A DNA stretch of 64,000 nt, taken from Chryseobacterium sp. SSA4.19 (GTDB taxonomy: Bacteria > Bacteroidota > Bacteroidia > Flavobacteriales > Weeksellaceae). The notes beneath the pieces were generated by a model. It did not search any database. It had not been told where the DNA came from and saw only the letters and a program-made list of their open reading frames with translations. The DNA lies in assembly GCF_022601875.1 (NCBI RefSeq), contig NZ_JAKVIP010000008.1, positions 62,001-126,000 of the forward strand, written 5' to 3'. The position numbers and the translations under genes were made by a program. The stretch's first letter is position 1; each line of letters starts with the position of its first letter. Shown piece by piece: positions 28,186 through 35,879 of this stretch.

Positions 28186-28890
28186 TTACTCTTTGCTTTT
28201 ATTAAAAACATGAAACTCTTTAGTGAGTTCAAGATATTGGTCCGAGTATTGTCTCGGACTTTTTTCTATAACTAATTCAGATACTTCCGCAGGTTTTTCA
28301 GTTAATGAAAATTCAAGGACTACCCTCTTGGTTTTGGAGTTTTCAATTCCTTTGATATTGATCTGCCGGATTAGAAACAAATTACATTCCTGTGCGATTG
28401 TAATAAAATCATTTTCGGCTTCTGCAGGAATAATTACCGAAAAAACACCTTGTTCAGAAAGCAATTCTGAAGCTTTTGAAATTAATTGACGGAAATTAAG
28501 CTCTATCGTTTGTCTTGCAATTTTATCTTTATCCGAAGCAGACGAGTCAAAATATGGTGGATTTGTGATGATTCCATCAAATCTTTTTTCAGTATGAAAA
28601 GTTTTAAAGTCCTGATGAATATTCTTTAACCTTGAATGAAAAGGTGAATTTTGGAAATTAAGCCGGGTAAGACGTACCGCTTCTTCATTAATATCAAGTC
28701 CTAAAAGTTCTGCCGTTGAATTTCTCTGAGCAATCATTAAAGAGATTAAACCCGTTCCCGTACCAACTTCCAGCACTGTAGACGCATGATCCATATTAGC
28801 CAGAACCCCGAGCAAAACACCGTCTGTCCCTACACGGAATACATCTGCTGACTGCTGAATTTGAAAATCCCTGAATACAAATGGTTTCAC
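28186..28890 (-). CDS. trmN6: tRNA1(Val) (adenine37-N6)-methyltransferase family protein
   Basis: 234 residues. SAM motif VLEVGTGTGLISLM and the N6-adenine methylase motif ITNPPYF; the N-terminus FRVGTDGVLLG is typical of the TrmN6/YfiC group that methylates A37 of tRNA-Val. The start is GTG (28890-28888), which overlaps the TAG stop of the upstream histidine kinase by one base, so translation is coupled. Cytoplasmic. Confidence 0.9.
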   Translation of the reverse strand: MKPFVFRDFQIQQSADVFRVGTDGVLLGVLANMDHASTVLEVGTGTGLISLMIAQRNSTAELLGLDINEEAVRLTRLNFQNSPFHSRLKNIHQDFKTFHTEKRFDGIITNPPYFDSSASDKDKIARQTIELNFRQLISKASELLSEQGVFSVIIPAEAENDFITIAQECNLFLIRQINIKGIENSKTKRVVLEFSLTEKPAEVSELVIEKSPRQYSDQYLELTKEFHVFNKSKE

Positions 28891-30344
28891 TATAAATTTG
28901 TCGGTAAAGTTATGGTGAATGTTGATCCTTTTCCGACTTCCGATTTTACGATAATTTCCCCCTTATAATCTTCCACCATCTTTCTGACCATTGATAACCC
29001 CAGCCCCATTCCACTGTTTTTGGATGTGAAATTCGGTTCAAAAATTCTTTCGTAAATATTTTCAGGAATTCCGATTCCGTTATCCTGCACGGAAATCATC
29101 ACCCTTCTCTGATGCTGCTCTATATCAACATTAATCATTAATTTCCGGTCATCACTTTCTGCCTGCCTGGCATTGGTAACAAGGTTGGTGATAATCCTTG
29201 AAAGATAAATCTTATCCATGTTAATCATGATCTTGCTTTTATTGGCATGCATAAAAATGCTGTCATCATTAAAAACACGCAGAATATCTTCTACTTCATC
29301 ATTGAGATTGATCATCTCGTTATTTTTTTCAGGAAGCTTTGCAAATTCGGAAAAGGCTGAAGCTACTGTGGCGATTACATCAATTTGGTCAACCATGGTT
29401 TTGCTCATCTGCTTTACTTTCTCTCTGACATTCGGATCTTCAGGATCAAATTTTCTTTCAAAATTCTGAATGGTCAGCTTCATGGGAGTTAAAGGATTCT
29501 TTACTTCATGGGCAACCTGCTTTGCCATTTCCCTCCAGGCTTCTTCAGAAGCTTTGAAACGCAGCCTTTCTTTCTGATCCTGAATCTGGAGAATCATTCT
29601 GTTGTATGCTCTTGCCAATGCATTCAGCTCATCGTTCTTATAATATCTGATCGGACGCATCTCATTTTCAAACAATGTGATCCGGGTGATCATATCAGAA
29701 AATTTAGTAATGTTTTTTGCCAGGCTGTTAGACATTACCCAGCTGAACCATACACTGAACAATATCAGAAGTACATCTACCAGTACAATATATTTTACAT
29801 AGACATTAAGAACATCAAAGTAAGCAGATTCATTATGATAAAGCGGAATATAAACAATGGCAATAGGCTCGAGATCATTGTTTTTAAGAAGCAGATATGA
29901 GGAAGAGAGCACAGCATCTTTTGATGCATCATACCCTTTAATATCAAGTCTCGTCCTGGAAGACAAGATCTTATTGACAATATTGACAGGCACTTTTTTC
30001 TGAGCAACCAGATTTTCTTCTTTATTGGAGAGAAGATAATTGCCTTTCAAATCATATAGAATGATATCATGTTGGTTGATATCTGCAATTTCAAAAATTT
30101 TATTTCCCAACACCTCTTTCAGATCACCGGTCTGCACGCGCGTGCGGCTTACGGCATAATCCAGATATCTCAGTACAGCGCCGGTTTTTTCCTGCATATC
30201 AATCCTGCTGTTCTGAATAGAATTGTTTCTCAAAACAAAATAAGGTACCAGTGAAGAAGCCACTACACTTAAAAGACATACCAATAAGAAACCAAAAAAG
30301 ACACGGTTTCTCAAGCTATATCCTTTATACATACTTATTGACAT
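28890..30344 (-). CDS. HAMP-containing sensor histidine kinase
   Basis: 484 residues. A membrane helix (about 12-32), a periplasmic sensor region of about 150 residues, a second helix (about 180-203), and a HAMP region (about 205-255). The H-box QVAHEVKNPLTPMKLT has the phospho-accepting His. HATPase motifs are NLVTNARQAE, VQDNGIGIPENIYERIFEPN and GMGLGLSMV. The H-box resembles NtrY-type kinases. No response regulator is adjacent. Its start overlaps the ribE end by 20 bases (Met5 is an alternative), and its stop overlaps trmN6 by one base. Confidence 0.92.
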   Translation of the reverse strand: MSISMYKGYSLRNRVFFGFLLVCLLSVVASSLVPYFVLRNNSIQNSRIDMQEKTGAVLRYLDYAVSRTRVQTGDLKEVLGNKIFEIADINQHDIILYDLKGNYLLSNKEENLVAQKKVPVNIVNKILSSRTRLDIKGYDASKDAVLSSSYLLLKNNDLEPIAIVYIPLYHNESAYFDVLNVYVKYIVLVDVLLILFSVWFSWVMSNSLAKNITKFSDMITRITLFENEMRPIRYYKNDELNALARAYNRMILQIQDQKERLRFKASEEAWREMAKQVAHEVKNPLTPMKLTIQNFERKFDPEDPNVREKVKQMSKTMVDQIDVIATVASAFSEFAKLPEKNNEMINLNDEVEDILRVFNDDSIFMHANKSKIMINMDKIYLSRIITNLVTNARQAESDDRKLMINVDIEQHQRRVMISVQDNGIGIPENIYERIFEPNFTSKNSGMGLGLSMVRKMVEDYKGEIIVKSEVGKGSTFTITLPTNL

Positions 30345-30930
30345 TCTGTTTATTAATTAACTTAGCAATATACTTACCAATTATATCAAATTCTAAATTA
30401 ACTTGATCTCCGGATTTCAGATGTTTCATATTTGTAAATTCCCACGTATAAGGAATAATGGCTACAGAAAACTGATGATCTTCACTTCTTGCAACCGTGA
30501 GACTGATTCCATTTACCGTAATGGAACCTTGAGGAACAGTTACGAAATCCCCATCTGTATTATACGCAATAGTGATGTAATAACTTCCGTCCTGATTTTC
30601 AATACTCACCACTTCTCCTGTCTTATCAACATGACCTTGTACAATATGCCCGTCTAATCTTCCGTCCATCTTCATGCAACGCTCAAGGTTCACGACCGTT
30701 CCCAACTCCCACTTCCCAAGATTGGTTTTTTCCAGTGTTTCCTGAATTGCCGTAACAGTATATTGCTGACCTTCCGTTTTTACAACTGTTAGGCAGCAGC
30801 CGTTATGGGCCAAGCTCTGATCGATCTTTAACTCATGGGTAAAAGAACAGGACAAAGTAAAATCAATGTTGCTTCCGTTCTCCTGAATCTTCTCAATTGT
30901 TCCAACTGCTTCAATTATTCCTGTGAACAT
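30325..30930 (-). CDS. ribE: Riboflavin synthase, alpha subunit
   Basis: 201 residues made of two homologous lumazine-binding barrels. It starts MFTGIIEAVGTIEKI, and each barrel shows an NGCCLTVV / NGISLTVA segment and an LE(RC/FD) end. It dismutates two 6,7-dimethyl-8-ribityllumazine molecules to riboflavin. First gene of a ribE-kinase-trmN6 run with overlapping ends. Divergent from pdxA with a 48-base intergenic region. Confidence 0.95.
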   Translation of the reverse strand: MFTGIIEAVGTIEKIQENGSNIDFTLSCSFTHELKIDQSLAHNGCCLTVVKTEGQQYTVTAIQETLEKTNLGKWELGTVVNLERCMKMDGRLDGHIVQGHVDKTGEVVSIENQDGSYYITIAYNTDGDFVTVPQGSITVNGISLTVARSEDHQFSVAIIPYTWEFTNMKHLKSGDQVNLEFDIIGKYIAKLINKQNVNKYV

Positions 30931-30942
30931 ATTATTTTTTGC

Positions 30943-30950
30943 TAAATTTG
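30943..30950 (+). promoter_or_regulatory. -7 box of pdxA
   Basis: TAAATTTG, 28 bases before the pdxA ATG. No good -33 match. It is interleaved with the minus-strand box of ribE. Confidence 0.45.
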
Positions 30951-30964
30951 TAGATTATAATCTT

Positions 30965-30972
30965 CAAAGATA
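30965..30972 (-). promoter_or_regulatory. -7 box of ribE
   Basis: TATCTTTG on the minus strand, 34 bases before the ribE ATG, overlapping the pdxA leader. Confidence 0.5.
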
Positions 30973-30978
30973 ATCAAA

Positions 30979-32070
30979 ATGAGCCCAAAAAACCATAAAG
31001 TACGAGTAGGAATTTCAATCGGAGATTTCAATGGCATTGGTCCTGAAATCATCATGAAATCCCTGTCCGACAAAACCATTACGGATTTTTTCACCCCTGT
31101 AATTTTTGGCTCGGGAAAATTATTTACGTATCAGAAAAATATTTTTAAGCTTACCGTAAATTTCAATTACATCAATGAAGCTTCACAGGCACAGGAAGGA
31201 AAAATAAACATGGTTAACCTGGTGAAGGAAAATTCAATGGTTGAACTGGGAACACCTACTGAAGAATCTACAAAAATGGCGATCGACTCTCTGGAAACCG
31301 CTACGGAAGCCCTGCTGAAAGGAGAGATTGATGTTTTGGTCACTGCCCCTATCAATAAAGACGAAATGGTAAAGATGGGCTTTAAACATGCCGGACATAC
31401 AGGATATTTTGAAGAGAAGTTCAATAAAAAAGGACTGATGTTTTTAGTAACGGAAGATCTGAAGGTAGCGGTACTCACCCATCATATCCCAATTTCACAA
31501 GTAGCAGAAAATATTTCCAAGGAGAAAATAAAAAAGCAGATCAGGGTACTTAATCAAACTTTAATTGAAGACTTTAATATATCGAGGCCGAAAATTGCAG
31601 TTTTAGGATTAAACCCGCATTCCGGAGATGGCGGCGTCATCGGAAATGAAGAAATAGAAATCATCGCACCGGCTATTAAAGAATTGTCGGACAACGGGAT
31701 TCTCGCCTTTGGTCCTTTCCCCGCAGACAGTTATTTCCAGCCAAATAAATACAAAAGCTTCGATGCCGTTCTGGCGATGTATCATGACCAGGGCCTTGCT
31801 CCATTTAAAACACTTGCCTATGAAGAAGGTGTAAACTATACAGCAGGACTTCCGTTTATCAGGACTTCTCCGGATCACGGAACAGCATATGATATTGCAG
31901 GTAAGAATATCGCGGATGAGCAGAGTTTCAGCGAAGCTATTTTTACAGCTATTAAGGTTTTTAAAAACAGAAGTGAATATAACGATTTGATGAGTAACCG
32001 ACTGCAGCCAAAGAAAATGGCTGTAGACAACGGAATTGACGAAGATTTGCCACAGGAAACTGAACGCTAA
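30979..32070 (+). CDS. pdxA: 4-hydroxythreonine-4-phosphate dehydrogenase
   Basis: 363 residues. PdxA landmarks: GISIGDFNGIGPEI at the N-terminus, the GHTGYFEE loop with a metal-binding His, LNPHSGDGG, MYHDQGLAPFK and RTSPDHGTAYDIAGK. It oxidises 4-phosphohydroxythreonine in the DXP-dependent pyridoxal phosphate pathway. The last 20 residues are a poorly conserved polar tail. Divergent from ribE and followed by yceD-rpmF, which has its own promoter. Confidence 0.95.
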   Translation: MSPKNHKVRVGISIGDFNGIGPEIIMKSLSDKTITDFFTPVIFGSGKLFTYQKNIFKLTVNFNYINEASQAQEGKINMVNLVKENSMVELGTPTEESTKMAIDSLETATEALLKGEIDVLVTAPINKDEMVKMGFKHAGHTGYFEEKFNKKGLMFLVTEDLKVAVLTHHIPISQVAENISKEKIKKQIRVLNQTLIEDFNISRPKIAVLGLNPHSGDGGVIGNEEIEIIAPAIKELSDNGILAFGPFPADSYFQPNKYKSFDAVLAMYHDQGLAPFKTLAYEEGVNYTAGLPFIRTSPDHGTAYDIAGKNIADEQSFSEAIFTAIKVFKNRSEYNDLMSNRLQPKKMAVDNGIDEDLPQETER

Positions 32071-32111
32071 ATCTTTAATACCGATTTTAAATTTATTTGT
32101 TATAAAATTTA

Positions 32112-32142
32112 TTTGTTATTATAAAAAAATTGCATATTTTTG
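32112..32142 (+). promoter_or_regulatory. Promoter of yceD-rpmF
   Basis: TTTG (32112-32115), 19-base spacer, TATTTTTG (32135-32142), 12 bases before ATG 32155. The position rules out the upstream in-frame start at 32140. Confidence 0.7.
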
Positions 32143-32154
32143 CACACTCATTTT

Positions 32155-32676
32155 ATGGACAAGGTAAGAAACTATGATGTTAGCTTTTCCGGGTTGAAAA
32201 CCGGTAAGCACAAGTTCAGGTTTGAGATAAATAAAGAGTTCTTTCAATTATTTGATACTGAACAGGAATTTACAAATCCCAGAATTACGGCAGATGTTTT
32301 ATTAGATAAACATTCTACCTTTCTGGAATTTGATATTGAAGTGAATGGAACGGTAGAGCTGGTTTGTGATATTACAACCGAAAATTTCGATCATCCTATT
32401 GAAAATGAGGTGAAGGTTTTGGTGAAGTTCGGAGAAGAATATGACGACAGCGAAGAAGATGTTATAACGATTCCGACCAGCGACCATGCTTTCAATATCT
32501 CACAACTGGTTTATGAAAGCGTAGTGCTTTCTATTCCCATGAAAAAGGTTTCGCCGGAGGTAAGTGATGAAGATCTGGCCATCCTTGAGAAATTCAGCCC
32601 AAAAGAAGCTGAAGAGGAAGAAAATAAAAGCGACCCGAGATGGGACGCATTAAAGAATTTAAAGAATAAAAATTAA
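32155..32676 (+). CDS. yceD: YceD/DUF177 family protein
   Basis: 173 residues from ATG 32155. DUF177 proteins pair with rpmF in most bacteria and are thought to act in 23S rRNA or L32 accumulation. Here rpmF follows by 59 bases. Visible marks are VNGTVELVCDITTENF (usually a Cys pair; here only one Cys) in the middle, and the C-terminal DPRWDALKNLK typical of the family. Acidic, cytoplasmic. Confidence 0.88.
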   Translation: MDKVRNYDVSFSGLKTGKHKFRFEINKEFFQLFDTEQEFTNPRITADVLLDKHSTFLEFDIEVNGTVELVCDITTENFDHPIENEVKVLVKFGEEYDDSEEDVITIPTSDHAFNISQLVYESVVLSIPMKKVSPEVSDEDLAILEKFSPKEAEEEENKSDPRWDALKNLKNKN

Positions 32677-32735
32677 ATAGTTTAATGATGAGATGGTGAA
32701 TCTCATCACTCATCAATTAAAAAAGTTATTAGAAA

Positions 32736-32939
32736 ATGGCACATCCAAAGAGAAGACAGTCGTCCACAAGAAGAGATAAGAGAAGAACTCACTACAAAGC
32801 TGTAGTTCCTCAATTGGCTAAAGATGCAACAACAGGAGAGCTTCACCTATATCACAGAGCTCACTGGCATGAAGGGAAATTATACTACAGAGGAAAAGTA
32901 GTATTGGAAAAAGAAGTAGCTGCTACTGAAGAAAACTAA
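32736..32939 (+). CDS. rpmF: 50S ribosomal protein L32
   Basis: 67 residues, starting [20 protein letters not shown], which is diagnostic of L32. The zinc-ribbon cysteines found in some L32 proteins are missing; this is the Cys-free form. Coupled to yceD and followed by a terminator. Confidence 0.96.
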   Translation: MAHPKRRQSSTRRDKRRTHYKAVVPQLAKDATTGELHLYHRAHWHEGKLYYRGKVVLEKEVAATEEN

Positions 32940-32972
32940 GAGTCGTTCATTTAAAAACACTCATTTTAATAC

Positions 32973-33010
32973 AAAAACCGCTCAATTTTGATAAAATTTG
33001 GCGGTTTTTT
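32973..33010 (+). terminator. Terminator behind rpmF
   Basis: Arms AAAAACCGC/GCGGTTTTTT around an AT-rich inner stem (CAATTTTGATAAAATTTG), 35 bases after rpmF. The T run also holds the -33 region of the accB promoter. Confidence 0.75.
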
Positions 33011-33040
33011 GTTGTTTTTTATGTTTTTTTGGTATCTTTG
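33008..33040 (+). promoter_or_regulatory. Promoter of accB-accC
   Basis: TTTG (33008-33011), 21-base spacer, TATCTTTG (33033-33040), 22 bases before the accB ATG. Confidence 0.7.
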
Positions 33041-33062
33041 ACGCAAAATCAAATATCAATTT

Positions 33063-33545
33063 ATGGACATTAAAGACATACAAAATCTTATTAAGTTTGT
33101 ATCTAAGGCAGAAGTTTCTGAGGTAAAATATAAAACTAAAGATTTCGAAATCACCATTAAAACTCCATTGGCAGGAAGTGAAGTTGCCTATGCACAGCCT
33201 GCAGTTTATCATACTGCTCCTCAGCAAATGGCCGCTGCGCCGGCACCTGCCGCTTCAGCCGCTGTGCCTGCAGAAAAAGCTGAAGCAGCATCTGATGACA
33301 GCAAGTATGTAACCATTAAGTCTCCAATGATCGGAACTTTCTACAGAAAGCCTTCTCCTGATAAAGAGGTGTTCATAAATGTCGGTGACGAAGTTTCTAA
33401 CGGAAAAGTAGTATGTGTAATCGAAGCGATGAAGTTATTCAATCAGATCGAATCTGAGGTAAGCGGAAAAATCGTTAAGATTTTAGTAGATGATGCAACT
33501 CCTGTAGAATACGACCAACCTTTATTCTTAGTAGATCCGTCTTAA
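33063..33545 (+). CDS. accB: Acetyl-CoA carboxylase biotin carboxyl carrier protein
   Basis: 160 residues. An N-terminal dimerisation segment, an Ala/Pro-rich linker (about 55-72), then the biotinyl domain (about 82-160) with biotin-accepting Lys124 in EAMKLFN. It carries carboxyl-biotin between AccC and the AccA/AccD carboxyltransferase in fatty acid synthesis. accC follows 96 bases downstream; accA is in this window at 60904. accD is not seen. Confidence 0.96.
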   Translation: MDIKDIQNLIKFVSKAEVSEVKYKTKDFEITIKTPLAGSEVAYAQPAVYHTAPQQMAAAPAPAASAAVPAEKAEAASDDSKYVTIKSPMIGTFYRKPSPDKEVFINVGDEVSNGKVVCVIEAMKLFNQIESEVSGKIVKILVDDATPVEYDQPLFLVDPS

Positions 33546-33599
33546 TTTAGAAATTAGATGTTAGACGTTAGATGCCACGTTCATTTGGCATTCAGTAAC

Positions 33600-33631
33600 A
33601 TTATCTAATTCTCAAATTATCTAATTTTCAA
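33600..33631 (+). repeat. Tandem 16-bp repeat in the accB-accC spacer
   Basis: ATTATCTAATTCTCAA (33600-33615) followed directly by ATTATCTAATTTTCAA (33616-33631), one mismatch. Upstream lies related inverted material (ATTAGATGTTAGACGTTAGATG at 33553-33574 approximately). Confidence 0.7.
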
Positions 33632-33641
33632 ATTTAAGAAG

Positions 33642-34997
33642 ATGTTCAAAAAAATATTAATTGCCAATCGTGGCGAAATTGCAATGCGTATTTTACGTAC
33701 TTGCAAAGAAATGGGGATCAAAACTGTTGCAGTATATTCTACAGCTGATAAAGACAGCCTTCATGTAAGGTTTGCAGACGAAGCGGTTTGTATCGGCCCT
33801 GCAATGAGCAAAGACTCATACCTGAAAATCCCGAATATTATTGCTGCTGCTGAAATTACCAACGCAGATGCAATCCATCCTGGTTACGGTTTCTTATCCG
33901 AGAACGCTAACTTTTCCAGAATCTGCCAGAAAAACGGCATTAAGTTTATCGGTGCTACTCCTGAACAGATCGAAAAAATGGGTGACAAGGCGAATGCCAA
34001 AGCGACCATGAAGGCTGCCGGAGTTCCTTGTGTACCTGGTTCTGACGGCTTAATCGAATCTTACGAACACGCTGTAAAGATTGCTGAAGAAACGGGCTAT
34101 CCTGTAATGATTAAAGCAACTGCCGGTGGTGGTGGAAAAGGAATGAGAGCTGTATGGAAAGCCGAAGACCTAAAAGACCATTGGGAATCTGCAATTCAGG
34201 AAGCTGTAGCGGCATTCGGAAACGGAGGTATGTATATGGAAAAGCTGATTGAAGAGCCAAGACATATTGAAATTCAGGTTGCAGGTGACCAGTTCGGGAA
34301 AGCCTGTCACCTTTCGGAAAGAGACTGTTCTGTACAAAGAAGAAACCAGAAATTAACGGAAGAAACACCTTCTCCGTTCATGACGGACGAGCTTCGTGAG
34401 AAAATGGGTGATGCTGCGGTAAAAGCTGCAGAATTTATCAGTTATGAAGGAGTAGGCACAATCGAATTCCTTGTGGACAAGCACAGAAATTTCTATTTCA
34501 TGGAAATGAATACGAGAATCCAGGTAGAGCATCCGATCACTGAGCAGGTTATTGATTATGATCTTATCAGAGAACAGATTCTATTGGCTGCCGGAACTCC
34601 TATTTCCGGAATTAACCACTACCCGAAATTACATTCTATCGAATGCAGAATCAATGCGGAAGATCCGTATGCTGATTTCAGGCCTTCTCCCGGAAAGATC
34701 ACCGGATTAAACATTCCCGGCGGGCACGGAGTAAGAGTGGATACCCATGTATATTCAGGTTATACCATTCCCTCCAATTATGATTCTATGATTGCAAAAC
34801 TTATTACTACAGCACAAACCCGTGATGAAGCGATTGCAAAAATGAGACGTGCGCTGGAAGAATTTTATATTGAAGGGGTAAAGACTACCATTCCTTTCCA
34901 CAGACAGCTGATGGATAATGAAGATTATCTTGCCGGAAACTATACAACAAAATTCATGGAGGATTTTGTTATGGACAGAAAATATGATAATCATTAA
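33642..34997 (+). CDS. accC: Acetyl-CoA carboxylase biotin carboxylase
   Basis: 451 residues. An N-terminal [10 protein letters not shown] start, an ATP-grasp region with the glycine-rich loop [14 protein letters not shown], the biotin carboxylase signature [15 protein letters not shown], and the C-terminal [13 protein letters not shown] segment (here [10 protein letters not shown]). It carboxylates biotin on AccB with ATP and bicarbonate. Length is that of the stand-alone subunit. Followed by a clear terminator. Confidence 0.96.
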   Translation: MFKKILIANRGEIAMRILRTCKEMGIKTVAVYSTADKDSLHVRFADEAVCIGPAMSKDSYLKIPNIIAAAEITNADAIHPGYGFLSENANFSRICQKNGIKFIGATPEQIEKMGDKANAKATMKAAGVPCVPGSDGLIESYEHAVKIAEETGYPVMIKATAGGGGKGMRAVWKAEDLKDHWESAIQEAVAAFGNGGMYMEKLIEEPRHIEIQVAGDQFGKACHLSERDCSVQRRNQKLTEETPSPFMTDELREKMGDAAVKAAEFISYEGVGTIEFLVDKHRNFYFMEMNTRIQVEHPITEQVIDYDLIREQILLAAGTPISGINHYPKLHSIECRINAEDPYADFRPSPGKITGLNIPGGHGVRVDTHVYSGYTIPSNYDSMIAKLITTAQTRDEAIAKMRRALEEFYIEGVKTTIPFHRQLMDNEDYLAGNYTTKFMEDFVMDRKYDNH

Positions 34998-35019
34998 AAT
35001 TATTTTCATAATAAACTTG

Positions 35020-35048
35020 AAACCGCCTATGTTGAGGCGGTTTTTTTA
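35020..35048 (+). terminator. Terminator behind accC
   Basis: Stem AACCGCCT / AGGCGGTT, loop ATGTTG, then seven T. 23 bases after the accC stop. Confidence 0.9.
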
Positions 35049-35229
35049 TTATCTCTCTGAATTATGTCTCCTATATATTGACCTGTAATTTTATAATTTT
35101 CTTTAATCTTCGTATTATTATTTAACAGTCTCAACAATCAAAAAAGATAATCCATTGATTTTAAATACGTCATTTACCTAACAGTCGCTAGTCGCAGAAC
35201 TACTACAATTTTTAAAATTTCTTCCATTT
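35049..35229. other. Intergenic region between accC and hcp
   Basis: About 180 AT-rich bases between the accC terminator and the hcp promoter, without a credible open frame or RNA structure that I can see. This is the left boundary of the T6SS island; no tRNA, direct repeat or transposase remnant is visible here. Confidence 0.5.
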
Positions 35230-35262
35230 TTTGTTCAAACAATATTATTACTTCTAATTTTG
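35230..35262 (+). promoter_or_regulatory. Promoter of hcp (tssD)
   Basis: TTTG (35230-35233), 21-base spacer, TAATTTTG (35255-35262), 51 bases before the hcp ATG. Both boxes fit the Bacteroidota consensus, suggesting strong expression of the tube gene. Confidence 0.7.
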
Positions 35263-35313
35263 GTGACATACAAGACCAAATCACAAAATATTAATAATTA
35301 AAATTTACGAATC

Positions 35314-35721
35314 ATGGCAGAAAAAAATTCAAGAGGAATTTTAAAATTCAACGGAGGAGAAGGGCAAAAAGTATTAAAGCTTAATTACAGTGTGTCCCGC
35401 TCCACAGACGTATCAGGAAGAGTAGCATCAGACCCTTCCAATGCATTGATCAAAATTACAGTCGAAGCTACTGAAAAATCAGACATTCTGGAAAGCCTTC
35501 TTAACGGCAAATATAAGCCTACAACCGGAGAAGTTACCTTCAACAAGTCGCACGAAGAAGGTACCTTAACAACTTTAAAATGGGAGAATGGGTACGTAAT
35601 CCAGCATGAAGTAGATTTTGATGCTGTTGATGAGAACAGCATGTATATCACATTTGTTGTCAGTGCGGAGCAAATTGATCTTGGAAATTCTTCTTATACA
35701 GGAGATTGGCCTAGCTCTTAA
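35314..35721 (+). CDS. tssD: Type VI secretion tube protein Hcp (TssD)
   Basis: 135 residues, a single beta-barrel protein of the Bacteroidota TssD group: GILKFNGGEGQKVLKLNYS at the start, TTGEVTFNKSHEEGTL in the middle, a conserved EHEVDFD-type strand (here IQHEVDFDA) and a C-terminal SAEQIDLGNSSYTGDWP. Hcp rings stack into the inner tube of the T6SS and can carry effectors. It has its own promoter and a terminator-like hairpin before vgrG. No tssB/tssC sheath genes are in the window, so this is an auxiliary hcp-vgrG cluster. Confidence 0.9.
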   Translation: MAEKNSRGILKFNGGEGQKVLKLNYSVSRSTDVSGRVASDPSNALIKITVEATEKSDILESLLNGKYKPTTGEVTFNKSHEEGTLTTLKWENGYVIQHEVDFDAVDENSMYITFVVSAEQIDLGNSSYTGDWPSS

Positions 35722-35749
35722 AATATATTTCCTAAGCAAGACATACAGC

Positions 35750-35799
35750 AAACAGAATAGTAAATCTCAATTAAAACTATTCTGTTTCCTGTTTTTTTA
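35750..35799 (+). terminator. Hairpin between hcp and vgrG
   Basis: Arms AAACAGAATAG / CTATTCTGTTT with a 17-base loop, then CCTG and seven T. It probably ends most hcp transcripts, allowing limited read-through into vgrG. Confidence 0.75.
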
Positions 35800-35879
35800 T
35801 TAATTTTATAATGAAAGGTACATGCAGATGATATAGGATTATGTTATTCAGTTTTTAATTGACATCAAACATCAATATC

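Noticed and set aside
33553..33631. Possible CRISPR-like array between accB and accC
   Set aside because: Only short AT-rich repeats without spacers of uniform length and no cas genes in the window.
35049..35313. Integration site of a mobile element at the left edge of the T6SS island
   Set aside because: No tRNA, integrase, transposase or flanking direct repeat could be seen at either island boundary.
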